In this document: one piece after another, positions 35,161 to 43,739 of the stretch
Numbering within the stretch: the first letter of the stretch is position 1
Layout: every line of letters begins with the position of its first letter
Assembly (NCBI RefSeq): GCF_010731615.1
Contig: NZ_AP022618.1
Coordinates: forward strand, 310,001 to 374,000
Reading direction: 5' to 3'
Source of the DNA: Mycolicibacterium insubricum
GTDB lineage: Bacteria; Actinomycetota; Actinomycetes; Mycobacteriales; Mycobacteriaceae
Length of the DNA stretch: 64,000 nucleotides
Made by a program: the position numbers and the translations under genes
The notes under the pieces: model-generated
Database searches by the model: none
Seen by the model: the letters and a program-made list of their open reading frames with translations, nothing else
What the model was told of the DNA's origin: nothing

Positions 35161-36411
35161 TCAAGCGGCCGGGGTAGACACGTCGATCTGACCCGTAACC
35201 GCCGCGGTGATCAACGCTGAACGGCGCTCGCGCGACAACTCGACGAACCGCTCGGCCTCGGCGATCAAGGTGTCGATCTTCGAAGTCTGCTCATCCAGGT
35301 ATGCCGCGATACGCCGCTGCTCGTCGATCGGAGGCAACGCGACAACGAAGTCTGCAAGCACTGGGCGGCGCAGCGACTCCATAGTGACGGTGTTGCTACC
35401 TGCGAGGGCTACGGGACGAAGGAACGTGGAGAGAAACAGATAGAAGTAGCGGCCGAGCACTCCGTGGAAGTCTTTGAAGACATAGACCCGCTGGTGGGCT
35501 TGGAATTTCCCGTCGAAGTAGTGGAAAACCTTGCCCGTCCCACCTTGGCCATCCCCCGGCGTCATCACGGCTTCGCAGTCAAACGAGTAATGGCCGATCC
35601 GAAGGATCTCACGGCCTCGCACATAGAACGGATACTCGCCGTCGTCCGCCGCATTTCCAGAGTCTTCCGAACCGGTCGTAATAGTGCAGAGATACCGCGT
35701 CGGCACAAGCCGCCAATGCGCAGGAATGTCCCCGAGTCTTGAATCACCAGATGCTCGGAGGCCGACGCCCGGCGCCTGACCACGAAGCAAGGTCAGCGCC
35801 ACCAGCGACTGCCGGCGCTCCTGCAACAATTCGATGAGCCTCTGCTGCTCCTCGATGAGGGTGCCGATCCGGGCCGTCTCCCGGTCCAGAAAGTCGGCTA
35901 TGGCACGCTGCTCTTCGATGGGAGGAACGGGGAGCGGCATATTGTCGAGGTCCGGTTGCTGAACTCGGCGATCGAAGGTTGTCTGCGCCCGTGTATACAG
36001 CAGGTACTGATCGATGTACGGCTGGGAACGCACCACGTAGTGCAGGTAACGCGGAGCTATTTCACCGCGGGGCGTGAAGACCCGGTAGTCGGGGCTAACG
36101 GCACCGCGGGCCGCAGATACGCCGATGGCTCCACCGACCAACCACATCGGGTTGACGACGAGTTCGTTCACACCAGCAACGAGATAGCGCGGCAACGACG
36201 CGTCGTCGGGTTCCTGGTTGTTCCCCAACGAAGACCTGAGGACGACATCGCCAGTTGATTTCAGCGACATCATCGGGGCGCTCAGATCTTCGTTGCGAAC
36301 GTTCGATCGCTCAAGGAGGGCCTTGAAACGTCGGACCTCCCATGAAGGAGGAAGGTCGGTCAGCAGCGGCTCAACCGAGCGATGCCGACCGATGAAGCGC
36401 GCAGGTGTCAT
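35161..36411 (-). CDS. hsdS: Type I restriction enzyme S subunit (HsdS)
   Basis: 416-residue specificity subunit with two target-recognition domains. TRD1 (about residues 18-165) ends at PDLDNMPLPVPPIEEQRAIADFLD, followed by the first conserved coiled-coil spacer. TRD2 (about 225-370) ends at FVVALPPIDEQRRIAAYLDEQT with the second coiled coil (IDTLIAEAERFVELSRERR). The repeated PPIxEQR-IA motif marks the pseudo-symmetry. ATGA overlap with hsdM. It recognises a bipartite DNA site not predictable here. Confidence 0.93.
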   Translation of the reverse strand: MTPARFIGRHRSVEPLLTDLPPSWEVRRFKALLERSNVRNEDLSAPMMSLKSTGDVVLRSSLGNNQEPDDASLPRYLVAGVNELVVNPMWLVGGAIGVSAARGAVSPDYRVFTPRGEIAPRYLHYVVRSQPYIDQYLLYTRAQTTFDRRVQQPDLDNMPLPVPPIEEQRAIADFLDRETARIGTLIEEQQRLIELLQERRQSLVALTLLRGQAPGVGLRASGDSRLGDIPAHWRLVPTRYLCTITTGSEDSGNAADDGEYPFYVRGREILRIGHYSFDCEAVMTPGDGQGGTGKVFHYFDGKFQAHQRVYVFKDFHGVLGRYFYLFLSTFLRPVALAGSNTVTMESLRRPVLADFVVALPPIDEQRRIAAYLDEQTSKIDTLIAEAERFVELSRERRSALITAAVTGQIDVSTPAA

Positions 36412-38147
36412 CGAACCTCCACCTCTCGCAGCAGTTCCATGATCTTGGCGACCTGCTTCTCCAGGTCGGCATCAATCTCGGCCAGCGGCCTTGGTGGCAC
36501 GTACCTGTAGAAGTGCCGGGTGAACGGGATCTCGTATCCCACTTTGGTTTTCGCAGTGTCGACCCAGGCGTCGGGGACGTGCGGGAGAACTTCGGCGTCG
36601 AAGTACGCCTTTATAGTCGCCGCGCAGCCGGCGTCGCCATCGGTGTTGCCGCCGTAGGTGAACGGAATGTTCTCGGTGTCGCGTTTCTTCGGGTCCGGTT
36701 TCGGGTTCCCCTTGCGGTCCGTCGACACCTTCCCGGTTTCCGTCAGCAGCGGCCGCTCGACGCTGATGGTCCAGTAACCGAAATCGTTGGCGGTGAACAC
36801 CTTCGAGAAACCGGGATCAGCGTCGTCGAACGCGTCATACAGCGCGAGGATCTTGTCTCGGGCCGCTTCGTCGAGTTCGCGGCTCTTCGCGCCGAGGCTC
36901 TTGCGCATCTTTGTCCAGAACGAGGTGGCGTCGATCAACTGCACCGTGCCGCGGCGCTCCGGGCGCTTGGTGTTGTCCAGCAGCCAGATGTAGGTGGCGA
37001 TACCGGTGTTGAAGAACATATTCGTCGGCAACGCGATGATCGCCTCGACCAGATCAGATTCCAGCAGCCACTGCCGAATCTGCGACGGCCCCGACTCCGC
37101 TGCCCCGTTGAACAGCGGGGAGCCGTTGAGAACGATGCCGGCCCGCCCACCCCCGTCATGCGCGGGCCGCATCTTCGACGCCAGGTGACACAGGAACAGC
37201 ATCTGCCCGTCGCCGATCGCTGGCAGGCCATGGGAGAACCGCGAGCCCTGGTGCAGTGCTTCCTTTTTCACTGCTTCCTGAGCGGCTTTCCAGTCCACGC
37301 CGTAGGGAGGGTTGGACATGCAGAAGTCGAAGGTGCGGTCCCAGAACATGTCGTCGGACAGGGTGTCGCCGAGCCGGATGTTGTCAGCGTCCTGGCCCTT
37401 GACGATCATGTCGGACTTGCAGATCGCATAGGACTGGTCGTTGATCTCCTGGCCGTAGAGCCGCAGCCGGGCGTCGGGGTTGCGTTCCAGCAGCCGCTCC
37501 TCGGCCACCGACAACATGCCGCCGGTGCCCGCGGTGGGGTCGTAGATGGTGCGCACCGTCCCAGGCTCGCGCAGCGCGTCGCCGTCCTCGGCGAACAACA
37601 GGTCCACCATGAGTCGGATCGCGTCGCGAGGGGTGTAGTGCTCGCCCGCCTCCTCGTTGGAGGCCTCGGCGAACTTGTAGATCAGGTGCTCGAACAGGTC
37701 GCCCATCTCAGCGTTGGACACCACATCCGGGTTCAGGTCCACCTTGGCGAACTGCGAGCACACCAGATACAGCCGGTTCTTCTCATCCAGGGTGGCGAGT
37801 TCGTTCTCGAACTTGAACCGCTCGAACACGTCGATGTTGGCCGAAAACCCGGTGGTGTAGTCCATCAGGTTCGCCCGCAGACCCTCGGGGTCTTCCAGCA
37901 GGCGAGTGAAGTCGAACGGGCTGGTGTTGTAGAAACCGAGGCCGGTCTTGCGCTTGACCTGCACAGCCAGCGCACCGTCGGCGTACTTGGCGGCCAGGTC
38001 CCGGACCTCGTCGCGGGTGGGTTCCATGACGCAGTCCAACCGGCGCAGGATCGTGAACGGCAAGATCACCCCGCCGTACTGATGCGGCTTGTACACACCG
38101 CGCAGTTGGTCGGCGATCCCCCACACGAAATTGCCCAGCTTGCTCAA
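36408..38147 (-). CDS. hsdM: Type I restriction enzyme M subunit (HsdM)
   Basis: 579-residue N6-adenine methyltransferase subunit. The N-terminal HsdM domain (FVWGIADQLRGVYKPHQYGGVILP) leads to the SAM motif I (TIYDPTAGTGGMLSVAE) and the catalytic motif IV NPPYGVDW (in FDFCMSNPPYG). TTG at 38147 is chosen: GAGGAGG lies 7 nt upstream, and the protein then begins LSKLGNFVWG. hsdM-hsdS form an overlapping operon. The intact M and S pair could still methylate DNA. Confidence 0.93.
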   Translation of the reverse strand: MSKLGNFVWGIADQLRGVYKPHQYGGVILPFTILRRLDCVMEPTRDEVRDLAAKYADGALAVQVKRKTGLGFYNTSPFDFTRLLEDPEGLRANLMDYTTGFSANIDVFERFKFENELATLDEKNRLYLVCSQFAKVDLNPDVVSNAEMGDLFEHLIYKFAEASNEEAGEHYTPRDAIRLMVDLLFAEDGDALREPGTVRTIYDPTAGTGGMLSVAEERLLERNPDARLRLYGQEINDQSYAICKSDMIVKGQDADNIRLGDTLSDDMFWDRTFDFCMSNPPYGVDWKAAQEAVKKEALHQGSRFSHGLPAIGDGQMLFLCHLASKMRPAHDGGGRAGIVLNGSPLFNGAAESGPSQIRQWLLESDLVEAIIALPTNMFFNTGIATYIWLLDNTKRPERRGTVQLIDATSFWTKMRKSLGAKSRELDEAARDKILALYDAFDDADPGFSKVFTANDFGYWTISVERPLLTETGKVSTDRKGNPKPDPKKRDTENIPFTYGGNTDGDAGCAATIKAYFDAEVLPHVPDAWVDTAKTKVGYEIPFTRHFYRYVPPRPLAEIDADLEKQVAKIMELLREVEVR

Positions 38148-38370
38148 ATGATTCCTCCTCAACACACGTCCCCCGCTCAGCGAGTTTCGCACGAGCGAGC
38201 CCGCTGAGCCGTCAGGTCGACGTCCGCACCCGGGTTCACCGCCAAGGACCTCTCGGCGGCGACCGCAACAACCCCCTGGTCCGAGACGGCCTAGACTCCA
38301 GTCCTACAAGTAGGTCTCCTGTCGACAATTCGGAGTGCGTCGATTCGGCAGGGCAGCCGACGGGAACGCT

Positions 38371-38943
38371 ATGGCCGAAGCACCGGGGGATCGCGATGAG
38401 GGGTTGCCGTCGTCCCTGCAGGAGTACTTCTACGTCTGGTGCGCAGATCTCATCGCTCCATTGACCGGAGGCCAACAGCAACAACTCCTGGATGCCATCA
38501 TGCTCGGGCATTGGGGCGGACCTTGGCCAAGGCGACGACAGATACAGAGACTCGTTGAACAAGCCGCCGGCCTGATCACCTCCGACGCGATCGTCGGGGA
38601 AATCACTGCGCTCTACGGACACAGCGTCGACAAGATGCTGGAGCACCTAGACGATCCGGACTACCCAGCTTCGCGCGAGAACCTCATCCAGCAACTTGGG
38701 CGACACCCCTACACCGATGAGCTGATCCCCAAGGTCGACGCGGCACTCAAAGCCGGCGCTGTGGCTCCGTCCGAGCACCAGGACATCTGCGACCGCGCAC
38801 TGAGAGCGCCGCTCCTTCCTGCCCTGGTTCCCGCGCCACTGCAGTTTCCCGACCTGCCTCGGGACTACCCCGAATCGTTCGATGAGTGTCGTCGGCGTTA
38901 TCCAGATTCAGAAGCGGAATCCCCGGACGCACGGCGCGAGTAG
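38371..38943 (+). CDS. Hypothetical protein
   Basis: 190-residue soluble protein, divergent from hsdM and convergent with the kinase gene. No family recognised. Features: a helical N-terminal half (LQEYFYVWCADLIAPLTGGQQQQLLDAIM; RRRQIQRLVEQAAGLI), a middle with HSVDKMLEHLDDPDYPASRE, and an acidic Pro-rich end (PDLPRDYPESFDECRRRYP). The 38148-38370 gap upstream contains no other gene. ATG 38371 preferred; the frame continues upstream without support. Confidence 0.6.
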   Translation: MAEAPGDRDEGLPSSLQEYFYVWCADLIAPLTGGQQQQLLDAIMLGHWGGPWPRRRQIQRLVEQAAGLITSDAIVGEITALYGHSVDKMLEHLDDPDYPASRENLIQQLGRHPYTDELIPKVDAALKAGAVAPSEHQDICDRALRAPLLPALVPAPLQFPDLPRDYPESFDECRRRYPDSEAESPDARRE

Positions 38944-40203
38944 CGGGAGGATCATCGATCTACGCGGCCCATGAACCAGCCCGGCCAACGGAGGCGACAG
39001 GCCGCAGCTGTCACACCAGCGCTCCGACCCCGTCTCCGTCGAAGGCTTCGATCGCCGCCGCGATGTCCATAACCGACTGATACCGCCGCGCCGGGTCTGA
39101 GTGCGAGCATTTCTGGACGATGTCTCCGAGCGGAGTGCCCTCGGGAAGCAGGTGTCCGACCCCTTGAAAAGGTAGGAGAGCACGAAGCCAACGGCGTAGA
39201 TGTCATTGACCTGCTTGTAGTCCTTGAACGTGTCCAGTGCGGGGTCCACGAAGGTCCCCCGGATCTCGGTCTCGGTCTTCGTGAACTCCGAACCCGACGG
39301 CTTCGCAAGTCCAAAATCAGATAGCTTCACCGTCACCGCGCCCTCAGCGAACACGCGGAGCAGGACGTTCCGCATGCTCAGGTCCCGATGGCAGATATCG
39401 TTCCAGTGCAGATAGTTCAGGCCGTAAAGGAACTGGAGCGCAATCCTGCGACGAGCTTGGAAACCAAACTGGCCCTGATTGTTCCGGCGCTTGACGTACT
39501 CCTCAAGCGTGCTCCCGCAGTACTCCATGACATAGGCGTTGTCGGCATCGTCGTGGCGGTAGACATCGAGGATGTAGGGGAAATCAAGCCCCTTCATGAC
39601 CTCAAACTCACGACGGAACCGCGCTAGGTCTCGCCCATCGGCAGCTTGTTTCAGCTTCTTCCTGGCGAACGTGATGCCGTAATTCGGGTCGGTGAACTTG
39701 TGCACGATCGCGTAGGAACCCTCCCCGACTAGGGTGAGGGCGGCAGTGGAGCGGTCCGCGATCTCAATCGACGCGTCGGCCAATCCGAACACCGCGTCAT
39801 ACTTCTCCACGACGATTGGTGTGAGTCCCTCAGGGATCGGGCTTCCGCCGCTATCCACGAGCCAGGTCGCAGCACCGTCGAGGACACGCTGATACTCAGG
39901 AGCGACGGTCATCGACTGTCCAACCTTCGCCAGCGCTCGCCTGAGCTCATCGACCTCGTCAATCAGGTGGATCAACCTACGGCTGTTCTCAGCGTTGAAG
40001 TGCCCACTAGCTCCGTTTCGCGCCTTCTGGTTGATGAAGTCGAACTCGATGTCGAGCCTCTCGTGAATACAGGCGAACGCCCGCTCTAACGGGACTTGGA
40101 ACCCGAACGAACCCGAGTACATGTCGAGATAGTCATCGTTGAGATAGTCATCGTCGTACTGCCTAACTACCCGCGCGAGCTGCCTCTCCCCCGGTGTCAC
40201 CAC
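38908..40203 (-). CDS. Ser/Thr protein kinase with frameshifted C-lobe
   Basis: The first ~145 residues form an unassigned N-terminal domain; a eukaryotic-type kinase domain follows. Motifs: Gly loop LVGEGSYAIVHKF, catalytic Lys in FARKKLK, HRD as CHRDLSMRNVLL, DFG as LSDFGLAK, and activation segment RGTFVDPAL. After VLSYLFKG the frame turns to nonsense (SDTCFPRALRSE). The +1 frame continues with VGHLLPEGTPLGDIVQKCSH and DPARRYQSVMDIAAAIEAF to a stop at 39011, a normal subdomain XI. A one-base loss in the run of C at 39160-39163 explains it. Real mutation or sequence error. Confidence 0.8.
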   Translation of the reverse strand: MVTPGERQLARVVRQYDDDYLNDDYLDMYSGSFGFQVPLERAFACIHERLDIEFDFINQKARNGASGHFNAENSRRLIHLIDEVDELRRALAKVGQSMTVAPEYQRVLDGAATWLVDSGGSPIPEGLTPIVVEKYDAVFGLADASIEIADRSTAALTLVGEGSYAIVHKFTDPNYGITFARKKLKQAADGRDLARFRREFEVMKGLDFPYILDVYRHDDADNAYVMEYCGSTLEEYVKRRNNQGQFGFQARRRIALQFLYGLNYLHWNDICHRDLSMRNVLLRVFAEGAVTVKLSDFGLAKPSGSEFTKTETEIRGTFVDPALDTFKDYKQVNDIYAVGFVLSYLFKGSDTCFPRALRSETSSRNARTQTRRGGISRLWTSRRRSKPSTETGSERWCDSCGLSPPLAGLVHGPRRSMILPLLAPCVRGFRF

Positions 40204-40246
40204 GCACCCATTCTGGCATCTTGCACCGTCAACTATCGGTGTCGAA

Positions 40247-41644
40247 TCAGCGGCGGAGGTCCGATGATTCGAGCCCTACTAGTAGTACTGTCAGACGCTG
40301 ATGCAGCTGCACCGCCATCGCAAGCGCGAAGCTGAATCGAAGAGAATGCGGCGTCACGGCCAGGGGATCGCCAAGGGGTCCGTCCCTGGACCCAATGGCC
40401 GCCAACAGTCGGTCATTCGCATCGTCGAACACGCCATGCCACGACTCGTGGTGGAATGGAGTCCCCGCCTCGTTGAGCCACAAGGCCATTGGCTCTGGCC
40501 TACCGTCTCGAAGCCAGAAGAGGTTTCTTCTGCCAGACGACGGCAGACTGCTGAGCGACAACACCGTGCCGTCGTCGCACACGGCGTCGAGCGTTCCCTT
40601 CCGAGCAGGCCGAACTTGCCTCACCCAGACAATGTCCTCGAGTGCTTCGTAGCGGCCTTCACGGTGCGCTCGACGAATGGCAGCAGCACGAGCAACCTTG
40701 ACGTAGGTCCGAACCGTGCGCATCACAGTCGGCGCGCCGTACCACATACGTGGCTTGCTGTACTTGGCGATCGTGGCGGGAAGCTTAGCCTCGATCACCC
40801 CGGGATCTGGAAGCTCGGCCAACAAGAGTGACCCTGCCTCCTGGACACGCAGTCCCGTCCCATAGAGGAAATCAGCGAATGCGGCATTGCGTAGCGAGGT
40901 GCGGCCACGAAATGAGTTCTCCTCGACTGTGGCGCGCCAGTGATAGTCCCCAAGCCGTTCGACCCCATGGCCCCGCAATCCGACGTCACGCCACAGCCGG
41001 TACGTGCCGGGCACAATCCAACGATCCCGATCCCTGCGCACATATGGTGCCGTCGCCCGCACGCCAGGGACCCGAAGTGTTCCATTCCCCGGCGGCACCG
41101 GGCTCACCGTAATCACCGGACCATTCGGCCCAATCGGGATCTGCCGGTTCACCGCCCAGTCATAGAGCCCACGAAGCGCAAACACAGCCTTGTTCCACGT
41201 CGATCCTCCGACCGAATCGGGAAATTTCAGATGATCCGTCCGACGTATCTTGTATTCGACGAAGTCATCTTCTGTCCCTTCGAGCCACGTCAATGGTGGG
41301 GACTGTCCACCGAGAAAACCACACCACATCGCAATCTCACGCGCATACGTCTTCCGTGAACTTGCCGACAGCGAAGTGAAAGTCGGCGCCGAACTGCAGT
41401 AACGGACAAGCCACTCGTCAAGTTCACCGTTGCTGGACAGTAGAATTGGCGTCTCCGCCGGCACCCATGCGTCCACACCGGCAGATGGCGCGCATGAATC
41501 AAGCACATCCGAATAGCCGATAGGCCAAGACCGTCGGCCTGTGGTGATGAGGACTGTCCAGTTCTTAGCTGGCGAGGCTGCTGTGAAGATCCTCGTAAGG
41601 TACGCCGAGGTCAGCATCCACAAGCGCTGAACACACCGCCGCAC
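40247..41644 (-). CDS. Tyrosine recombinase/integrase, C-terminally truncated
   Basis: Up to 465 residues; the true start may be downstream, near YSDVLDSCAPSAGVDAWVP. It has a SAM-like core-binding domain (SSRKTYAREIAMWCGFLGG; WNKAVFALRGLYDWAVNR), catalytic Arg in FLYGTGLRVQEAG, and the HxxR box PHSLRFSFALAM. The protein stops about 17 residues after HxxR, so the final His/Trp and the nucleophilic Tyr are missing and recombination should be impossible. The 5' end overlaps the fused 3' end of polD1 at the right island boundary, as expected for an integrase next to its attachment site. Confidence 0.8.
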   Translation of the reverse strand: MRRCVQRLWMLTSAYLTRIFTAASPAKNWTVLITTGRRSWPIGYSDVLDSCAPSAGVDAWVPAETPILLSSNGELDEWLVRYCSSAPTFTSLSASSRKTYAREIAMWCGFLGGQSPPLTWLEGTEDDFVEYKIRRTDHLKFPDSVGGSTWNKAVFALRGLYDWAVNRQIPIGPNGPVITVSPVPPGNGTLRVPGVRATAPYVRRDRDRWIVPGTYRLWRDVGLRGHGVERLGDYHWRATVEENSFRGRTSLRNAAFADFLYGTGLRVQEAGSLLLAELPDPGVIEAKLPATIAKYSKPRMWYGAPTVMRTVRTYVKVARAAAIRRAHREGRYEALEDIVWVRQVRPARKGTLDAVCDDGTVLSLSSLPSSGRRNLFWLRDGRPEPMALWLNEAGTPFHHESWHGVFDDANDRLLAAIGSRDGPLGDPLAVTPHSLRFSFALAMAVQLHQRLTVLLVGLESSDLRR

Positions 41645-42626
41645 ATGTCCACTCCCCAGAGAACGCAGGCGGGTACGGCATGTCGCCGAGGCCGCGCGCG
41701 GCGTCGGCGTCGGCCATCGCCAGCAGCGGCGCCAACGACTGGCGGACGTCGTCGATGCCGGCCCACGGGTCGGTCCGGCCGGCGATGATGCCGTCGGCGG
41801 TGGACAAGGTGAAATCGTCGGGGTCGGCGTCGGCCAGGTCCGACCAGTTCAGCGGCATGGAGACCGTCGCGATCGGGGTCCGGCGCACCGAGTAGGGCGA
41901 CGCCATGGTGCGGTCCCGGGCGTTCTGGTTGAAGTCGATGAAGATCCGTTGCCCGCGCTCCTCCTTCCACCAGGAGGCGGTGACCAGCTCCGGGGCCCGG
42001 CGCTCCAGCTCGCGGGCCAGCGCGATCCCGGCCCGGCGCACCGCAATGAAATCCCAGTCGGTGGCGATCCGCAGATACACGTGGATGCCGCGGCCCCCGG
42101 AGGTCTTCGGGTAGCCGATCAGACCCAGCTCGTCGAGCAGCGGTTTGAGCACGTCGAGGGCGACGGTCCGGGCCTCGGCGAACGCGGTGCCAGGCTGCGG
42201 GTCGAGGTCGACGCGCAGTTCGTCGGGATGCTCGGGGTCGTCGCGGCGCACCGGCCACGGATGCAATGTGACGGTGCCCATCTGGGCCGCCCAGACGATC
42301 GCCGCCGGGCGGGTGACGCACAACGCGTCGGCGGTGCGACCCGACGGGAACACCACCCGGACGGTGTCCAGGTAGTCGGGATGCCTTGGTGACAGCCGCT
42401 TCTGGTAGATCTCCTCGCCGTCGATGCCGTCCGGGAAGCGCTGCAGGTGAGTCGGCCGGTCGCGCAGTGCGGTGAACATCGGGCCCAGCGCGACGCTGCG
42501 GTAGTAGTCGATCAGCGCGCCCTTGCTGCCGGCGGCGCCCAACTGCGGGAAGTACACCTTGTCCCGGTTGGTGATTCGCACGGCGATGCCGTCGACGTCG
42601 ACCTCCTCGGCGGCTGCGGAACTCAT
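41565..42626 (-). CDS. LigD-type polymerase PolD1, C-terminus replaced by island sequence
   Basis: 353-residue PolDom enzyme. Catalytic residues are intact: LRVDLDPQPG, SGGRGIHVYLR and IFIDFNQNARDRTMAS. Homology to the family ends after DMPYPPA (about residue 316). The expected YPKMPGEPxRVQPS tail is replaced by an unrelated ~37-residue end (FSGEWTCAAVCSALVDADLG...) encoded by the island. The lost tail is found at 22304-22425. It overlaps ligC by 4 bp (ATGA) and would work with it in break or gap repair. Activity of the chimera is unknown; the polymerase core is complete. Confidence 0.88.
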   Translation of the reverse strand: MSSAAAEEVDVDGIAVRITNRDKVYFPQLGAAGSKGALIDYYRSVALGPMFTALRDRPTHLQRFPDGIDGEEIYQKRLSPRHPDYLDTVRVVFPSGRTADALCVTRPAAIVWAAQMGTVTLHPWPVRRDDPEHPDELRVDLDPQPGTAFAEARTVALDVLKPLLDELGLIGYPKTSGGRGIHVYLRIATDWDFIAVRRAGIALARELERRAPELVTASWWKEERGQRIFIDFNQNARDRTMASPYSVRRTPIATVSMPLNWSDLADADPDDFTLSTADGIIAGRTDPWAGIDDVRQSLAPLLAMADADAARGLGDMPYPPAFSGEWTCAAVCSALVDADLGVPYEDLHSSLAS

Positions 42627-43681
42627 CGGCTCTCCAATACGTCGTAGAGGTCGTAGCGGTTCGGTACGTCGAGCTGGCCGAAGGTGCACGATGACGGTTC
42701 GCGGTCGGGTCGCCAGCGGCGGAACGTCACCGCGTGGCGGAACCGGCGGCCGGGGCCGGCGCCCTCCATCTGGTCATAGCCCACCTCGGCTATCCGTTCC
42801 GGCCGGATCGGAATCCAGCGTTTGTCGGCCGCGGAATTCCACCGGCTCGGTTCGCCGTCGCGAACGAGATCCTCGGCCAGCCGCAGCGGTTCGAGTTCGG
42901 CCAGCAGTTCGACGCGGGCCGCGGTGGTGAACGACGCCGCGCCGCCCACCATCTGCAGGTCACCGGCCTCGTCGTAGAGGCCGAGCAGCATCGAGCCGAG
43001 TCCCATTCCGCTCTTGTGGATCCGGTAGCCGATGACCACGCAGTCGGCGTCGCGGGAGTGCTTGAGCTTGACCATGTCCCGTTTGCCCGGCAGGTAGTGG
43101 CCGTCGCGGCGTTTGGCAATCACCCCGTCCAGGCCGGCGCCCTCGAAGGTGCTCAGCCACTGCGCCGCCAGTTCGGGGTCGCCGGTGCTGCGGGTGAGGT
43201 GGCACCACTGTCCGCCGGGCAGAAGCGCGGTCAGGGCTTGGCGACGATCCGCGAACGGGCCTTCCAGCAATGCCCGGTCGCCGTCGGCCAGCGCGTCGAA
43301 TCCGATGAAGTGCGCCGGTGTCTCGGCCGCGAGCAGGTGAATCCGGCTGTCGGCCGGGTGGATTCGTGCCGACAGTGCCTCCCAGTCGAGCCGGGTCATC
43401 CCGTCGACCTGACGCGGGACGACGATCTCGCCGTCAAGCACGCACCGCGGGGCGATCTCGTCGCGCAGCGCGTCGAGCAGTTCGGGAAAGTAGCGGCCCA
43501 GGTCCTTGCCGGAGCGTGACTGCAACTCGATCTCGGCGCCGTCGCGGAACACCAGCGCACGGAAGCCGTCCCACTTCGGTTCGTAACACCAGCCGCCCGG
43601 CATCGCCGAACCGCCGGTCGGCAGCGCGGCGGCCGACTTCGCCAGCATGGGCTGGACGGGCGGTTCGACCGGCAACTGCAC
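42623..43681 (-). CDS. ligC: ATP-dependent DNA ligase LigC
   Basis: 352-residue ATP-dependent DNA ligase. Adenylated Lys36 lies in motif I CYEPKWDGFRA; motif III is LDGEIVVPR, motif IV LDGVIAKRRDG, and motif V MVKLKHSRDADCVV. The OB-fold C-terminus ends VTFRRWRPDREPSSCTFGQL. It lacks the polymerase and phosphoesterase domains of LigD, as in mycobacterial LigC. GTG 43681 follows GGGGGA closely. It is coupled by ATGA to polD1, and divergent from gluQRS with only 57 bp between. Confidence 0.93.
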   Translation of the reverse strand: MQLPVEPPVQPMLAKSAAALPTGGSAMPGGWCYEPKWDGFRALVFRDGAEIELQSRSGKDLGRYFPELLDALRDEIAPRCVLDGEIVVPRQVDGMTRLDWEALSARIHPADSRIHLLAAETPAHFIGFDALADGDRALLEGPFADRRQALTALLPGGQWCHLTRSTGDPELAAQWLSTFEGAGLDGVIAKRRDGHYLPGKRDMVKLKHSRDADCVVIGYRIHKSGMGLGSMLLGLYDEAGDLQMVGGAASFTTAARVELLAELEPLRLAEDLVRDGEPSRWNSAADKRWIPIRPERIAEVGYDQMEGAGPGRRFRHAVTFRRWRPDREPSSCTFGQLDVPNRYDLYDVLESR

Positions 43682-43726
43682 TCCCCCATCCTTGCCCTCT
43701 CGGCCGCCGATCGCCAGGGCGCGGGT

Positions 43727-43739
43727 TAGATTGCGGGCG
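43727..43739 (+). promoter_or_regulatory. -10 element for leaderless gluQRS
   Basis: TAGATT at 43727-43732, then 6 nt, then GTG at 43739. Confidence 0.5.

Larger units (their letters stand above)
22430..41672. mobile_element. Integrated accessory (defence) island in the 3' end of polD1
   Basis: Bounded on the left by the displaced polD1 tail (22304-22425) and on the right by the truncated polD1 body, whose homology ends near 41673. A tyrosine integrase begins just inside the right boundary and reads inward. Cargo includes a DUF4062 operon, a LigD-type polymerase, a HEPN-like protein, type I restriction-modification genes, an AAA ATPase split by an IS, a kinase, and IS remnants. Several genes are less GC-biased than the flanks. 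No exact att duplication could be found by eye, perhaps because an IS21 remnant overlies the left end. Confidence 0.75.
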
